A DNA stretch of 64,000 bases from Patulibacter minatonensis DSM 18081 (GCF_000519325.1 NZ_KI912613.1:1585997-1649996); one strand, 5' to 3'; positions 35,237 through 44,003 are shown, counted from the first letter of the stretch. Numbers and translations: made by a program. Notes: a model not told the origin generated them from the letters alone.

Positions 35237-35433
35237 GCGCTCCCCGGCGGGTGGCGAGAGGTCGGACGCGGGCCCGTGCGTTGAGGACGCGCCGGAGGTC
35301 GGGGACTCGGAGCCGGGGGCACTCACTCGCCAGATGGTTGCAGGGTGCACCATCCTGGCGCGGGACGGGTGTTCGAACACGTCGCCCCGGGGCGACGGCC
35401 ACGCTTCCGACTTGACGGGTCGGTCGGGCGCGG

Positions 35434-35613
35434 GGTCAGTTTCGGTCGCTGGGCGACCGTTGCTGACCGCGGCGGCCGGGCGCAGGGTGGCGCAGCGCGC
35501 GGGGTGGTCAGTTTCGGTCGCTGGGCGACCGTTGCTGACCGCGGTGATCGGGCGCAGGGTGGCGCAGCGCGCGGGGTGGTCAGTTTCGGTCGCTGGGCGA
35601 CCATCGGTGACCG
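35434..35613. repeat. Three palindromic repeats at exact 72-base period
   Basis: GGTCAGTTTCGGTCGCTGGG begins three units, with GTCAG starting at 35435, 35507 and 35579. Each forms a double stem: GGTCAG with CTGACC outside, and CGGTCGC with GCGACCG around TGG. The third unit ends GCGACCATCGGTGACCGCG, nearly identical to the repeats at 42.2 kb. They fill the gap upstream of the MFS gene. Confidence 0.75.
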
Positions 35614-35663
35614 CGACCCTCGCGCGAGTCCGCCCCGCCGCGCCCGTCGTCGTCCTACCCTGC

Positions 35664-35703
35664 GCCGCCCCGCCGCCCCGCCGCCCCGCCGCCCCGCCGC
35701 CCC
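35664..35703. repeat. GCCGCCCC x5 microsatellite
   Basis: Five exact tandem copies of the octamer GCCGCCCC lie just downstream of the carboxypeptidase stop. No gene reads through it. Slippage here would not alter a protein. Confidence 0.7.
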
Positions 35704-35730
35704 GCCGCGCCCTGCGCCGCCCTTCCCGCC

Positions 35731-36738
35731 TCAGCGCGCGGTGCCCGTGATCCCGAGCGTCCTGAAGCCGCGGTTCAGCAGCGCCTCGGCCTGCCGCCCG
35801 ATGTCCGGCGTGTCGAGCAGGACGACGACGAGGCGGTGCCCGCCGCGCTGCGCCGCGCCGACGAACGTCTTGCCGGCTGCGTTGGTGTAGCCGGTCTTCA
35901 GGCCGATCGTGCCCGCGTAGTGGTCCTTGAGCAGCGGGTTGTGGTTCTGCAGGAAGATCCGCCGGCCCTTGATCGGGAACGGACGGATCGCCTGGTTCGT
36001 GGCGACGATGCGGGCCAGGCGCGGCTGGTCGAGGACCGCCTTGCCGAGGACGGCGAGGTCGCTCGCGCACGAGCGGTTCTTCGCGTCGCGCTGGCGGATC
36101 GTCTCCTCGAAGCCGCTGGGGGAGTCGAACGTCGTGCACGACAGGCCCAGCGCGTCGGCCTGCGAGTTCATCATCGACACGAACCGCTCGACGCTGCCGC
36201 CGACGTGCTCGGCGAGGGCGACCGCCGCGTCGTTGCCGGACGGCAGCAGCAGCCCGTAGAGCATCGTCTCGAGCTGCACCTTCTTGTAGAGCGGCAGCAG
36301 CCCGACGCGGGAGCCCTGCGCGGCGTACGCCTTGCGGGAGATCCGCACGCGCTCGGTCGGCTTGCTGTGCCCGTTGACGACGAGCGCGGTCATGAGCTTC
36401 GTGACGCTCGCGATCGGCAGCGACCGGTTCGCCTTCTTCGCCCACAGGACCCTGCCGGTGTCGAGGTCGGCGACGAGCCCGGCCCGGGGCTCCTTCTTCA
36501 GGGGCATGACGAACCCGGGGGCGCTGCCGTCGCGGAAGGTCTGCAGCTTCAGCGGGACCGCGAGCGGGGCGACGACGGGCGGGCCGTTGACCGCCTGCAT
36601 CGGGGTCCGGTCGGTCGTGGGGAGGTCGCCCTGCCCCGACCCGTCGGCGGACGCACCGCCCGCGACGCCACCCCCGCCACAGCCGGAGACGGCCGTGCTC
36701 AGGACGAGCACGGAGGCGATGAGGGCCGCACGCCGCAC
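35731..36738 (-). CDS. D-alanyl-D-alanine carboxypeptidase (PBP5-like lipoprotein)
   Basis: This 335-residue serine carboxypeptidase has a lipobox VSGCGG (Cys20), active-site SVTK (111-114), SGN (167-169) and KTG (281-283), all intact. It trims the terminal D-Ala of peptidoglycan stem peptides and thereby limits cross-linking. There is no clear C-terminal amphipathic anchor; the lipid at Cys20 probably replaces it. The start is GTG at 36738. It lies 148 bases downstream of the LytR-CpsA-Psr gene on the same strand, grouping two wall functions. Confidence 0.92.
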   Translation of the reverse strand: MRRAALIASVLVLSTAVSGCGGGGVAGGASADGSGQGDLPTTDRTPMQAVNGPPVVAPLAVPLKLQTFRDGSAPGFVMPLKKEPRAGLVADLDTGRVLWAKKANRSLPIASVTKLMTALVVNGHSKPTERVRISRKAYAAQGSRVGLLPLYKKVQLETMLYGLLLPSGNDAAVALAEHVGGSVERFVSMMNSQADALGLSCTTFDSPSGFEETIRQRDAKNRSCASDLAVLGKAVLDQPRLARIVATNQAIRPFPIKGRRIFLQNHNPLLKDHYAGTIGLKTGYTNAAGKTFVGAAQRGGHRLVVVLLDTPDIGRQAEALLNRGFRTLGITGTAR

Positions 36739-36886
36739 GGCCGGGAAGGATGGCCGATCCGTCGGACGCCGGCGCCGGTTGCACGACCTCGTTCACCGGA
36801 CCTCGCCCCGGCTGCCCGCATCGGGTGCTCCGGGTCCCGCCGTCGCCCGGACCGCCACGGGGCGCGGGCACCCGGGAGCGGTGCCG

Positions 36887-38434
36887 CTAGCGGGTGCCGG
36901 AGCCGTTCTGGAACGGGATGAGGCTGCGCGCGATGGCGCGCATCTCGTTGTTCGTCAGGCTGTTCTTCAGGCTGTTGTTGACCCAGTACGTGCCGTTCGG
37001 GGTCTTCCAGATCAGGCGTCGGATGCGGGTGCCGTCGTACTCGATGCGGAACTTGCGGCCCGCCAGGGTGACCTCGTCGGTGGCGAGGTCGAGGACGGGC
37101 GGGTCCTTCCAGGTCGTGCCCTGGATGCCGTAGTACTGACCGATGCCGCCGCGGGAGCCGTCGACGGCGACGACGATGCGGTACCCCTGCCACGGGAACG
37201 CCCGGCCGCCGGCCGACGCGATGTCGTAGCCCCGGGAGTCGTTGTCCTTGTAGACGGCGCCGTTCTGGACGAGCTTGGGGATGTAGATCGGGGCGCCCGT
37301 GAAGTTCCGGGCGATGCCGCTGTTGCGGACGTTGTCGGCCGCGGCGGACGCGTTCGCCGTCAGGGTGGTCGGGATCTTCGGGGTCTTCTTGCGCGGCTTC
37401 TTCGTCCCAGCGGTCGACCGGGACGGCTTGTCCTCGTTCTGCGACGCCTTGGTCTTCGGCGCCGACCCGGGGTGCAGGAACTGCCGGGCGGCCTTCGCGA
37501 GGTCGGCGGGCGTCGTCAGGAGCGCGCCCTCCTTCGTGTCCTGCGTGTTCAGCGTGACGCGCTTCGTCGGCTTGCCGACCACCCCGAGCGCGAGCTTCAC
37601 GACGCCGAGCAGGCCCTTCGACGTGCGGATGTCGGTGTCGACGAACCCGAGGATCGTCTTCGCCAGCGACGTGCCGTTGCTGATCAGCTTCGACGTGGCG
37701 ACCTGCGCGCGGGCCTCGGCCAGGTAGTGGGCCTGGCGGGCCTCGCGGACGACGTCGTTGTCGAGGTGCCGGAACCGCACGTACGACAGCGAGTCCTCGC
37801 CGCACAGGCGCTGGTAGCCGGCCTTCACGTCGATCGCGGCGTACGGGTCCTTGCCACCGACGGGCGGGTTGTTGTCGTTGAAGTACTTGCGGTCGACGTC
37901 GACGTAGAAGCAGCCGAACGCCTTGACGGCCGCGGAGAACGCGGAGAACCGGATCGACGCGTAGTGGTTGACCTCGAAGCGCTCCTGCGGCGTCGACAGG
38001 ATCCGCTGGAGCTGGACGATCAGCCCCGCGGGCCCCTTGCCGACGTTCGACGCGTTCAGGCGCGCGCCGCTGCCGCCGGCGACGATCAGGTCGCGGGGCA
38101 GGGACAGCATCGTCGTCGCCTTCGCCTTCTCGTCCAGCCGGACGAGGATCATCGTGTCCGAGCGCTGGCCGCTCTCCTCGTCGATGCGGGCGTCGTCGCC
38201 GACGAGCAGCATCGTCTGCGGCTTGCCGGGCTCCACGTCGTCGAGGACGCCCTGGGCCTCCTTCGACGCCTGGGTCTCGTCCGGCAGCGCCGCGACCAGC
38301 GTCTGGGCCTCGTGCTGGATCGTGGCGGCGACCACGGCACCCGCGACGAGGAGCACGACGATGCCCGCGAGCAGGAAGCGCAGCGCGAAGGACGTGCCCG
38401 GGCTGGGAGGTCGGCGGTCGGTGGACGAACTCAT
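36887..38434 (-). CDS. LytR-CpsA-Psr family wall-polymer ligase
   Basis: This 515-residue protein has one N-terminal membrane segment (FLLAGIVVLLVAGAVVAATI), then the LCP domain: DTMILVRLDE, TTMLSLPRDLIV, and DEDSLSYVRFRH-type core with RLCGEDSLSYVRFRHLDND. A C-terminal domain (~345-515) follows after a Lys-rich linker (GTKKPRKKTPK). LCP enzymes attach teichoic-type or arabinogalactan-like polymers to peptidoglycan outside the membrane. The ATG at 38434 starts just before the membrane segment. Confidence 0.92.
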   Translation of the reverse strand: MSSSTDRRPPSPGTSFALRFLLAGIVVLLVAGAVVAATIQHEAQTLVAALPDETQASKEAQGVLDDVEPGKPQTMLLVGDDARIDEESGQRSDTMILVRLDEKAKATTMLSLPRDLIVAGGSGARLNASNVGKGPAGLIVQLQRILSTPQERFEVNHYASIRFSAFSAAVKAFGCFYVDVDRKYFNDNNPPVGGKDPYAAIDVKAGYQRLCGEDSLSYVRFRHLDNDVVREARQAHYLAEARAQVATSKLISNGTSLAKTILGFVDTDIRTSKGLLGVVKLALGVVGKPTKRVTLNTQDTKEGALLTTPADLAKAARQFLHPGSAPKTKASQNEDKPSRSTAGTKKPRKKTPKIPTTLTANASAAADNVRNSGIARNFTGAPIYIPKLVQNGAVYKDNDSRGYDIASAGGRAFPWQGYRIVVAVDGSRGGIGQYYGIQGTTWKDPPVLDLATDEVTLAGRKFRIEYDGTRIRRLIWKTPNGTYWVNNSLKNSLTNNEMRAIARSLIPFQNGSGTR

Positions 38435-38618
38435 CGGCGGATGGAGTGGGCGGGTCGCACGGGCCGTCCGGGCCACGGGGACGGACGCGAGCCGCACGTC
38501 CGGGAGCGCGTACGGCGCATGCCCGGCCACGCGTTCGACGGGGCCCGCAGCGACGGTAGCGCACCCGGCGGGGCCGACGAGCGGGTCCGGCGTCACGTCA
38601 GGGGGTGCGCAGGACCGC

Positions 38619-38624
38619 TAGCGT
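38619..38624 (+). promoter_or_regulatory. -10 element (TAGCGT), leaderless start
   Basis: TAGCGT lies seven bases before the thioesterase ATG at 38632. Confidence 0.45.
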
Positions 38625-38631
38625 CGCGTGG

Positions 38632-39111
38632 ATGACGACCGATCGCGGCCACGTGACGCGTGTGACCATCCCGTTGCGCCACCGCGACATGGACACCCTC
38701 GGGCACCTCAACCAATCGATGTACCACGTGTTCCTCGAGGAGGCCCGGGCGGCGATCCTCCGGGAGGTCCTGGGCACGGAGACGGTCGACTACGTCCTCG
38801 CGCGCGTGGAGCTCGACCACGTCTCCGAGGTCCGCATGAGCGACGTCGGCGTGCACGCCGAGGCGTGGATCGGGCGGGTCGGGACGTCCAGCGTCCGCCT
38901 CGACACCCGGGTGGTCGTGGGCGACGACGACCGGGTCGCCGCACAGGGCACGACCGTGATGGTCGGCTGGGACCCGGGCGCCCGCGGCTCGCGGAAGCTG
39001 ACCGCGGAGGAGCGGGAGCGGTTCCTCGCCGCCCAGGGCCCCGCGGCCGAGGCCGCCGCGGACCCCGGACCGTCGGGCGCCGACCGGCCGGCGCAGGAGG
39101 TGTCGGCGTGA
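38632..39111 (+). CDS. Hotdog-fold acyl-CoA thioesterase (4HBT family)
   Basis: This 159-residue thioesterase contains RHRDMDTLGHLNQSMYHVFLE, where the Asp before TLGHLN is the 4-hydroxybenzoyl-CoA thioesterase-type catalytic position, then RVELDHVSEVRMSD. It hydrolyses acyl-CoA or acyl-thioesters in the cytoplasm. A Pro/Ala-rich tail of ~25 residues follows. The start is fixed by TAGCGT-N7-ATG. Its stop overlaps the M28 peptidase start (GTGA), so the two are coupled. Confidence 0.88.
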   Translation: MTTDRGHVTRVTIPLRHRDMDTLGHLNQSMYHVFLEEARAAILREVLGTETVDYVLARVELDHVSEVRMSDVGVHAEAWIGRVGTSSVRLDTRVVVGDDDRVAAQGTTVMVGWDPGARGSRKLTAEERERFLAAQGPAAEAAADPGPSGADRPAQEVSA

Positions 39112-40346
39112 GCGCCGCGCGCGAGGTCGACCGCGCCGTCCTGCGCGAGGTCGTCGAGACGCTGGCCCCGTGGGTCCGGAAGGCCGGGTCGGCGGACGAG
39201 CACCGCGCGGCGGAGTGGATCGCGGAGCGCCTCACGCGCGCCGGGGCCCCGGCGCACGTGGAGGACGCGACGTTCCTCGACGGCTACGCGCCCCTGATCG
39301 GCGGGCTCGCGGCCGTCGGCGCGGTCGCGGGCGTCCTCGGGCAGACCCGCCCGGGTCGCCGGCTGGCGATCGCGGCCGGGGTGCTGGCCGCGGCGGCGAT
39401 CGCGGACGACGTCTCCAACGGCCCGCGCGTCGCACGCCGGGCCGCCCGGCGTCCGCAGGCCACGTGGAACGTCGTCGCCGAGGCGGGCGACGTCGACGCG
39501 GAGCGCACCCTCGTCGTGATGGCCCACCACGACGCCGCGCCGGGTGGCGCGATCTTCGACCAGACCGCTCAGCGGCTGGCGCAGGAGAAGATCCCGGGGC
39601 TGTTCGAGCGCGTCGACACCGCCGTCCCGGTCTGGTGGCCGGTCGTCGGTGGTCCGGCGCTCGCCGCGCTGGGCGCGAAGCTCCGGCGCCCGCGGCTCGG
39701 CCTGTTCGGTGCGGCCATGAGCGCCGGCTCCGTCGTCGCGATGGCCGACATCGCCCGCTCGCCGATCGTGCCGGGCGCCAACGACAACCTCTCGGCGGTG
39801 GCGGCGCTGGTCGGCCTCGCCGAGCGGCTCCGCGACGCCGAGGCCCGCGGCGACTCGGTCGGCGTCCGCGTGCTCCTCGTCTCCTGCGGCGCCGAGGAGG
39901 TCATCCAGGGCGGGATCTACTCGTTCGGCGAGTCGTGGTTCCCGCGGCTGGACCGCGAGAGGACGTGGTTCCTGAACCTCGACACGATCGGCTCGCCGGA
40001 GCTCGTCTCGATCGAGGGCGAGGGTCCGGTCGTGATGGAGGACTACCACTGGCGCTCCTTCCGCGACCTGATCGAGCGGGTCGCGTGGCGCGAGAGCCTG
40101 CCGGTCCGTCGCGGCATGCGCGCCCGGTCGAGCACCGACGCCGTCGTCCCGTCCCGCGCGGGGTACCCGACGGCCTGCCTGGTCTCCTTCGACCGGGCCA
40201 AGGCGATGCCGAACTACCACCTCCCCACCGACGTCCCGGAGAACCTGGACTACGGCACGATCGCCCGCGCGGTCCTCCTGGCCGAGGCCGTCGCCCGCGA
40301 GCTGGCGGGCGACGCCGCGCAGACCGGGGTGCGGTCGGAGGGCTGA
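39108..40346 (+). CDS. M28-family zinc aminopeptidase-like membrane protein
   Basis: This 412-residue protein has M28 metal ligands: HHDAAPGG (His141, Asp142), NDNLSA (Asp226), AEEV (Glu263/264), LDTIG (Asp292), and a late histidine in NYHLPTD (371). Two hydrophobic stretches (61-77, 87-100; also GLFGAAMSAGSVVAMADI) suggest a membrane-associated peptidase with the catalytic site split by an insertion. It cleaves peptides or amides; the exact substrate is unknown. GTG at 39108 overlaps the thioesterase stop. Confidence 0.85.
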   Translation: MSAAREVDRAVLREVVETLAPWVRKAGSADEHRAAEWIAERLTRAGAPAHVEDATFLDGYAPLIGGLAAVGAVAGVLGQTRPGRRLAIAAGVLAAAAIADDVSNGPRVARRAARRPQATWNVVAEAGDVDAERTLVVMAHHDAAPGGAIFDQTAQRLAQEKIPGLFERVDTAVPVWWPVVGGPALAALGAKLRRPRLGLFGAAMSAGSVVAMADIARSPIVPGANDNLSAVAALVGLAERLRDAEARGDSVGVRVLLVSCGAEEVIQGGIYSFGESWFPRLDRERTWFLNLDTIGSPELVSIEGEGPVVMEDYHWRSFRDLIERVAWRESLPVRRGMRARSSTDAVVPSRAGYPTACLVSFDRAKAMPNYHLPTDVPENLDYGTIARAVLLAEAVARELAGDAAQTGVRSEG

Positions 40347-41543
40347 TCAGGGGGCGGCCGGTCGCTGGCCCCCCGGACCGACCTGGAGCGCCCGCAGCAC
40401 CGCCAGGCGCCCCGACGGGCTCGGCCCGCTGACCGTCAGCCAGCCCGGGCCGGTCCGCCGGGCGTCGACGGCCTTCTGGACGCCGTTGCCCGGGACCCGT
40501 ACCGTGCCGGCGGACCGGCCGGGCCGGGCGCCGGGGAACTCGGCCGCCAGCGCCGACGGGTCGCGGGCGTCGACGTAGTGGATCGCCTCGTAGGGGTGTC
40601 CGTCGTAGGTGAGTCGCGCGGACGAGACGGCGAGGAACGGCCGGCCGGAGACGTCGGGGACGGGCGCGGGCGGCGCGACGAGCTCCCGGGCGGACCGGAG
40701 CGGGACGCGCTGCTCGTCGGTCGTGCGGATCGCCCACGGACGGACCGGCACGGCCGGGTCCGGGGCGTGCACGCGCTGGCCCGGGATCGTGCCGATCCGG
40801 CTGCGCTCGTCGACGGCGTCGGCGATCTCGCGTCCGTCCTCGCCGAGGTACGCGACGGAGCGGTCCTCGCCGAGCCGCGGGACGGCGACGAGCCGGAACC
40901 CGGCGGGCAGGGACGGGTCTGTGCGGGGGGCGAGGACGCGGCCGTCGCCCAGACGGACGGCGCGGACGCGGTCGTCGACGACGACGGCGATGCCGTTCTG
41001 CGGCGGGGGGTCCTTCGGCCGGTCCTCGTCGTCGCCGTCCACGTAGGTCGTCGAGGAGGTGTCCTCGATCACGACCGGGAACCGCCGGCCGGGGGACGAC
41101 GAGCACTGGCCCTGCCCGAGGAGCAGCTCGCGACCGACGCTCTGCGCGCTCGCGAGGCACCACTGGGCCTTCCCGACGTCGGTCCCGGGCGCCAGCGAGT
41201 AGCTGTAGGTGTCGGCCGCCCGACCCCGTTCGTCCCGCGGGACGTAGGTCCCGGACGGCAGGGGCGGCAGCTTCCCGGTCACGGGGGCCGACGGCTCGCT
41301 GTGGAGCGCGATCGTGATCGTCGCGGCGGTGGCGGATCCGGCGATCGTCAGGCCGACGAGCGCGAGGGCGAACGGGCGGGCCGTCCACCAGCGGCCGCGC
41401 GAGGTGCCCGTGTCGGAGCGCCGGTCGGCGCCCGACGGGCCGGCCTGGTCGGGGACGGTCCCCGGCGCGGGGGTGGCCGGTGCGGCGGCGCGATCGGCGA
41501 CGCTGGTCGACAGCTGGCGGTGGAGCTCGTCGAAGGCGCTCAT
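40347..41543 (-). CDS. Single-pass membrane partner of the ECF sigma factor (putative anti-sigma)
   Basis: This 398-residue protein has a short cytoplasmic N-terminus (MSAFDELHRQLS), one membrane segment (FALALVGLTIAGSATAATITI, ~56-76) and a large extracytoplasmic domain of ~320 residues without recognised motifs. Its ATG overlaps the ECF sigma stop (ATGA), the usual arrangement for a membrane anti-sigma factor. The N-terminus lacks an HxxxCxxC zinc motif, so it is not a ZAS-type anti-sigma; the assignment is from context. Confidence 0.6.
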   Translation of the reverse strand: MSAFDELHRQLSTSVADRAAAPATPAPGTVPDQAGPSGADRRSDTGTSRGRWWTARPFALALVGLTIAGSATAATITIALHSEPSAPVTGKLPPLPSGTYVPRDERGRAADTYSYSLAPGTDVGKAQWCLASAQSVGRELLLGQGQCSSSPGRRFPVVIEDTSSTTYVDGDDEDRPKDPPPQNGIAVVVDDRVRAVRLGDGRVLAPRTDPSLPAGFRLVAVPRLGEDRSVAYLGEDGREIADAVDERSRIGTIPGQRVHAPDPAVPVRPWAIRTTDEQRVPLRSARELVAPPAPVPDVSGRPFLAVSSARLTYDGHPYEAIHYVDARDPSALAAEFPGARPGRSAGTVRVPGNGVQKAVDARRTGPGWLTVSGPSPSGRLAVLRALQVGPGGQRPAAP

Positions 41544-42106
41544 CGGGCTCCCTCCAGTCGGGTGCGCAGCGCGGACAGCCCACGCGCGACGCGTTTGCGG
41601 ACGACGGCCTCGGAGCACTGCAGCTCCGCCGCGATCTCGGGATAGGGGCGCTCGTCGACGACGCGGGCGAGGATCGCCGTGCGCTGTGCGGTCGGGAGCG
41701 CGGCGAGGTGCTCGTGGAGCAGCGCCTCGTCGGTCTCGGAGGCGAGCTCGTCGACGCGCTCGAGGTCGGCGTCGTCGAGGACGATCCGCTGGTGCCCGAG
41801 GCGCCTGCGGGTCTCGCTCTCGACGCGGCCGCGGCGCAGGCTCTCGCGGAGCTTGTTCGCGGCGATGCCGAAGAGCCAGCCGACGGCCGCCCCGCGCTCG
41901 GGATCGAACCGGTCGCACGTGGCGACGACGGTGGCGAAGGTCTCCGCGGTCAGGTCGAACGCCAGCTCGCGGCGCCCCGTGCGCCGGAGGTGGAAGCCGA
42001 TGACCGCACTCTGGTGGCGCCGGTAGAACACGTCGAAGGCGCGTTCGTCACCGGCGACGACGCGGGCCAGCAGGCGGGCGTCGTCGGGTTCAGGGACGGG
42101 GGACAT
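41540..42106 (-). CDS. ECF-type RNA polymerase sigma factor
   Basis: This 188-residue sigma factor has region 2 (VVAGDERAFDVFYRRHQSAVIGF to FDLTAETFATVVATCDRFDP and AAVGWLFGIAANKL) and region 4 (ALPTAQRTAILARVVDERPYPEIAAELQCSEAVVRKRVARGL). The length is normal and no extra domain is present. It is coupled to the downstream membrane protein, so it probably responds to an envelope signal. Two direct TGACCGGAT repeats lie 20-42 bases upstream. Confidence 0.93.
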   Translation of the reverse strand: MSPVPEPDDARLLARVVAGDERAFDVFYRRHQSAVIGFHLRRTGRRELAFDLTAETFATVVATCDRFDPERGAAVGWLFGIAANKLRESLRRGRVESETRRRLGHQRIVLDDADLERVDELASETDEALLHEHLAALPTAQRTAILARVVDERPYPEIAAELQCSEAVVRKRVARGLSALRTRLEGAR

Positions 42107-42126
42107 GCTGGAAGGTGGTTGACCGC

Positions 42127-42148
42127 TGACCGGATCTTGTGACCGGAT
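42127..42148. promoter_or_regulatory. Direct repeats upstream of the ECF sigma gene
   Basis: TGACCGGAT at 42127-42135 recurs at 42140-42148 (13-base period), with a related TGACCGC at 42120. On the minus strand the copies read ATCCGGTCA. This could be the sigma factor's own promoter region or an activator site. Confidence 0.4.
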
Positions 42149-42214
42149 TCGTCGGATCCGGCTAACACGGACCCTGCGTGTACCCCGTCCCGGGTGGCGG
42201 GTGGGCGGTCTTCT

Positions 42215-42305
42215 GTGGTCGCGGGGCGATCATCGGTGACCGCGGGGTCGGCGGCGGCTGCTCGGAGGGTCACGCGTGGTCGCGGGGCGACCATCGGTGA
42301 CCGCG
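42215..42305. repeat. Two palindromic repeats at 61-base spacing
   Basis: GTGGTCGCGGGGCGAYCATCGGTGACCGCG occurs at 42215-42244 and 42276-42305, starting exactly 61 bases apart. Each contains GGTCGC pairing with GCGACC around GGG. It shares GCGACCATCGGTGACCGCG with the last unit of the 35.4 kb array. Confidence 0.7.
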
Positions 42306-42355
42306 CGGCCGGGCGGGCCGTCCGGGACGTCGACCGGCAGGCCGAGTCCGTGCGC

Positions 42356-43300
42356 TCAGGCCGCGACCGACCCCGCCCGGGCCGCGTCCCGCACGGCGGC
42401 GATCGCCTCGAGGAGCACCGGGTTGAAGGTCTCCGGGAGCATCGTCACCGCGCCGTGGGTGCCCGGGGCCTCGAACGTCGGGGCGCCCAGGCTCGCCGCG
42501 AGCGCGCGCTGCTTCGCCGGAGGCACCGAGGTGTCCTCGCGGGTGACCACGACGGCCGAGGGGACGGTCAGGGTGCCGTTCCACGGGCGGGAGTCGAAGC
42601 GGCCGAGCTCGCGGCCCGCCTCGGCCAGGGCGACCGCCGAGCCGCGGGACAGCTCCCCGGCCTGCCACGTGGGGGCGAGCCCGCCGCCGGCGCCCATCAT
42701 CGCCGTCACGCGGCGCCAGATGCCCTCCGGGGACAGGCCGAGGAGGAGCCGCAGCCCGGACATCGCGCTCCAGAGCAGCCGCAGCTTCGGCTCGGACCAG
42801 TCGTTCGCGGTCGCGCAGAGGACGACGCCCGCCGCGACCTCCGGGTGGTCCCGGGCGACGAGCTGGGCGACCGCGCCGCCCAGCGAGTAGCCGACGACGA
42901 CCGCCGGGGCGACGTCCAGCTCCCGGAGGACGGCCGCGGCGTCGCCGGCGCAGTCCTGGAGCCGGAACGGCTCGGGCGAGCGCAGGCCGTGGCCGTGGCC
43001 GCGATGGTCCATGGCGATCACGCGGTGCCCGGCGTCGTGCAGGGCGTCGAAGGTCGTGAACCAGTTGAGGTCCGACGAGAACATCCAGCCGTGGAGGAGG
43101 AGGACGGCGGGACGGTCGGCCTCGCCGGTGTCGCGGACGAAGAACTCGCCGCGACCGCGGACGTGGACCAGGCGGGCCGGCGGGAGCGCGAACGGCGGCT
43201 CGGGGACCTCGGCGGGGCGGGCGTCGTCGGCGGTGTCGGCGGCACGGGACCTGCTGGTGGGCCGGGACAGGAGTGCCGAGACGGCGATGGAGCGGGCCAT
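42356..43300 (-). CDS. Alpha/beta hydrolase (serine type)
   Basis: This 314-residue hydrolase has oxyanion motif LLLHGWMFS, serine nucleophile elbow VVGYSLGGA, and a C-terminal catalytic His in APGTHGAVTMLPE. MDHRGHGHG is typical of esterases and haloperoxidase-like enzymes. About 45 N-terminal residues form a poorly conserved extension. The ATG at 43300 is supported by TACGGT six bases upstream on the minus strand. It is probably a cytoplasmic esterase or lipase-like enzyme; the substrate is unknown. Confidence 0.85.
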   Translation of the reverse strand: MARSIAVSALLSRPTSRSRAADTADDARPAEVPEPPFALPPARLVHVRGRGEFFVRDTGEADRPAVLLLHGWMFSSDLNWFTTFDALHDAGHRVIAMDHRGHGHGLRSPEPFRLQDCAGDAAAVLRELDVAPAVVVGYSLGGAVAQLVARDHPEVAAGVVLCATANDWSEPKLRLLWSAMSGLRLLLGLSPEGIWRRVTAMMGAGGGLAPTWQAGELSRGSAVALAEAGRELGRFDSRPWNGTLTVPSAVVVTREDTSVPPAKQRALAASLGAPTFEAPGTHGAVTMLPETFNPVLLEAIAAVRDAARAGSVAA

Positions 43301-43306
43301 CCGGCG

Positions 43307-43312
43307 ACCGTA
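43307..43312 (-). promoter_or_regulatory. -10 element (TACGGT), leaderless start
   Basis: On the minus strand TACGGT is followed by six bases and the hydrolase ATG at 43300. Confidence 0.5.
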
Positions 43313-43459
43313 CCCCGCCCGGTGGGCGGGCAGTCCTGGATCTCGTGTGACGTTGCCCGGGAGCTCGCACGCCGCAGGTTCCTGCGGTCGTGGGCCCCGT
43401 TCTGCGGCGGGGTGACTCGACGGGCCGTGTGCGCGCCGCATCCGACCCCGGGAACGCGG

Positions 43460-43483
43460 AAGGCCCGCCGGATGGCGGGCCTT
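43460..43483. terminator. Hairpin terminator downstream of the cold-shock gene
   Basis: AAGGCCCGCC and GGCGGGCCTT pair perfectly (10 bases) around GGAT, 56 bases past the csp stop. There is no long U-tract, as usual at this GC content. A further perfect repeat CCGCAGG-TT-CCTGCGG lies at 43372-43387. Confidence 0.6.
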
Positions 43484-43502
43484 CACGTCCTGCTGTGCGG
43501 TT

Positions 43503-43518
43503 CCGGCCCGAGGGCCGG
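43503..43518. terminator. Second hairpin between csp and the terminator
   Basis: CCGGCCC-GA-GGGCCGG is a compact perfect inverted repeat 21 bases past the csp stop. It could help terminate or protect the csp mRNA 3' end. Confidence 0.4.
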
Positions 43519-43538
43519 GACCGCGGAAGTCAGGTGTC

Positions 43539-43742
43539 TTAGATGACGTCGACGTTCGTGGCGTTGGGGCCCTTCGGGCCGGTCTCGGCGTCGAAGGAGA
43601 CCTTCGCGCCCTCGGCGAGGGTCTTGAAGCCCGTGCCGTTGATGGCCGAGTGGTGGACGAAGAGATCCTTGCCGGCCTCGTCGGGCGTGATGAACCCGAA
43701 GCCCTTCTCCTCGTTGAACCACTTAACGGTGCCTGTGGCCAT
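43539..43742 (-). CDS. cspA: Cold-shock protein (CspA family)
   Basis: This 67-residue single cold-shock domain has RNP1 KGFGFIT and RNP2 LFVHHSAI, with [13 protein letters not shown] at the start. It binds single-stranded RNA and DNA and acts as an RNA chaperone. GGAGGG lies seven bases before the ATG, unlike the leaderless neighbours. A TTGCAC-N16-CATGCT promoter would give a ~105-base 5' leader, typical of cold-regulated csp mRNA. Confidence 0.97.
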   Translation of the reverse strand: MATGTVKWFNEEKGFGFITPDEAGKDLFVHHSAINGTGFKTLAEGAKVSFDAETGPKGPNATNVDVI

Positions 43743-43856
43743 GTGATGTCCCTCCGTGGGGTGTTGTGTTGTGCAACGGCGCGGAGGGTGCTGATGCAAC
43801 GACTGCGAACGCTGGCACTGCTTCGCCGGATCTCTTGACCCGGCACTGACGGCAAG

Positions 43857-43884
43857 AGCATGGCACATATCGGCGCGCGTGCAA
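43857..43884 (-). promoter_or_regulatory. Housekeeping-type promoter of csp
   Basis: On the minus strand TTGCAC (43884-43879), 16 bases, then CATGCT (43862-43857). It implies a 5' leader of about 105 bases before the csp ATG. Confidence 0.45.
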
Positions 43885-43991
43885 CACGGATCCTTGCGTG
43901 GGACGGGCGAACGCGGCCGTTCGGCGGCCGTCAGGGCCCCGGGCGCGCTCCCGCTCGCGACGGCGAGGGCGATCGTGCCGGGCGACACGGA

Positions 43992-43997
43992 TAGCGT
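43992..43997 (+). promoter_or_regulatory. -10 element (TAGCGT), leaderless start
   Basis: TAGCGT is followed by six bases and the ATG at 44004. Confidence 0.5.
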
Positions 43998-44003
43998 ACG
44001 CCC

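Noticed and set aside
33828..35613. CRISPR-like appearance of the evenly spaced repeats
   Set aside because: Only two or three units per array, the repeat is itself a long palindrome, the intervening sequence is similar between units rather than unique, and no cas gene is present.
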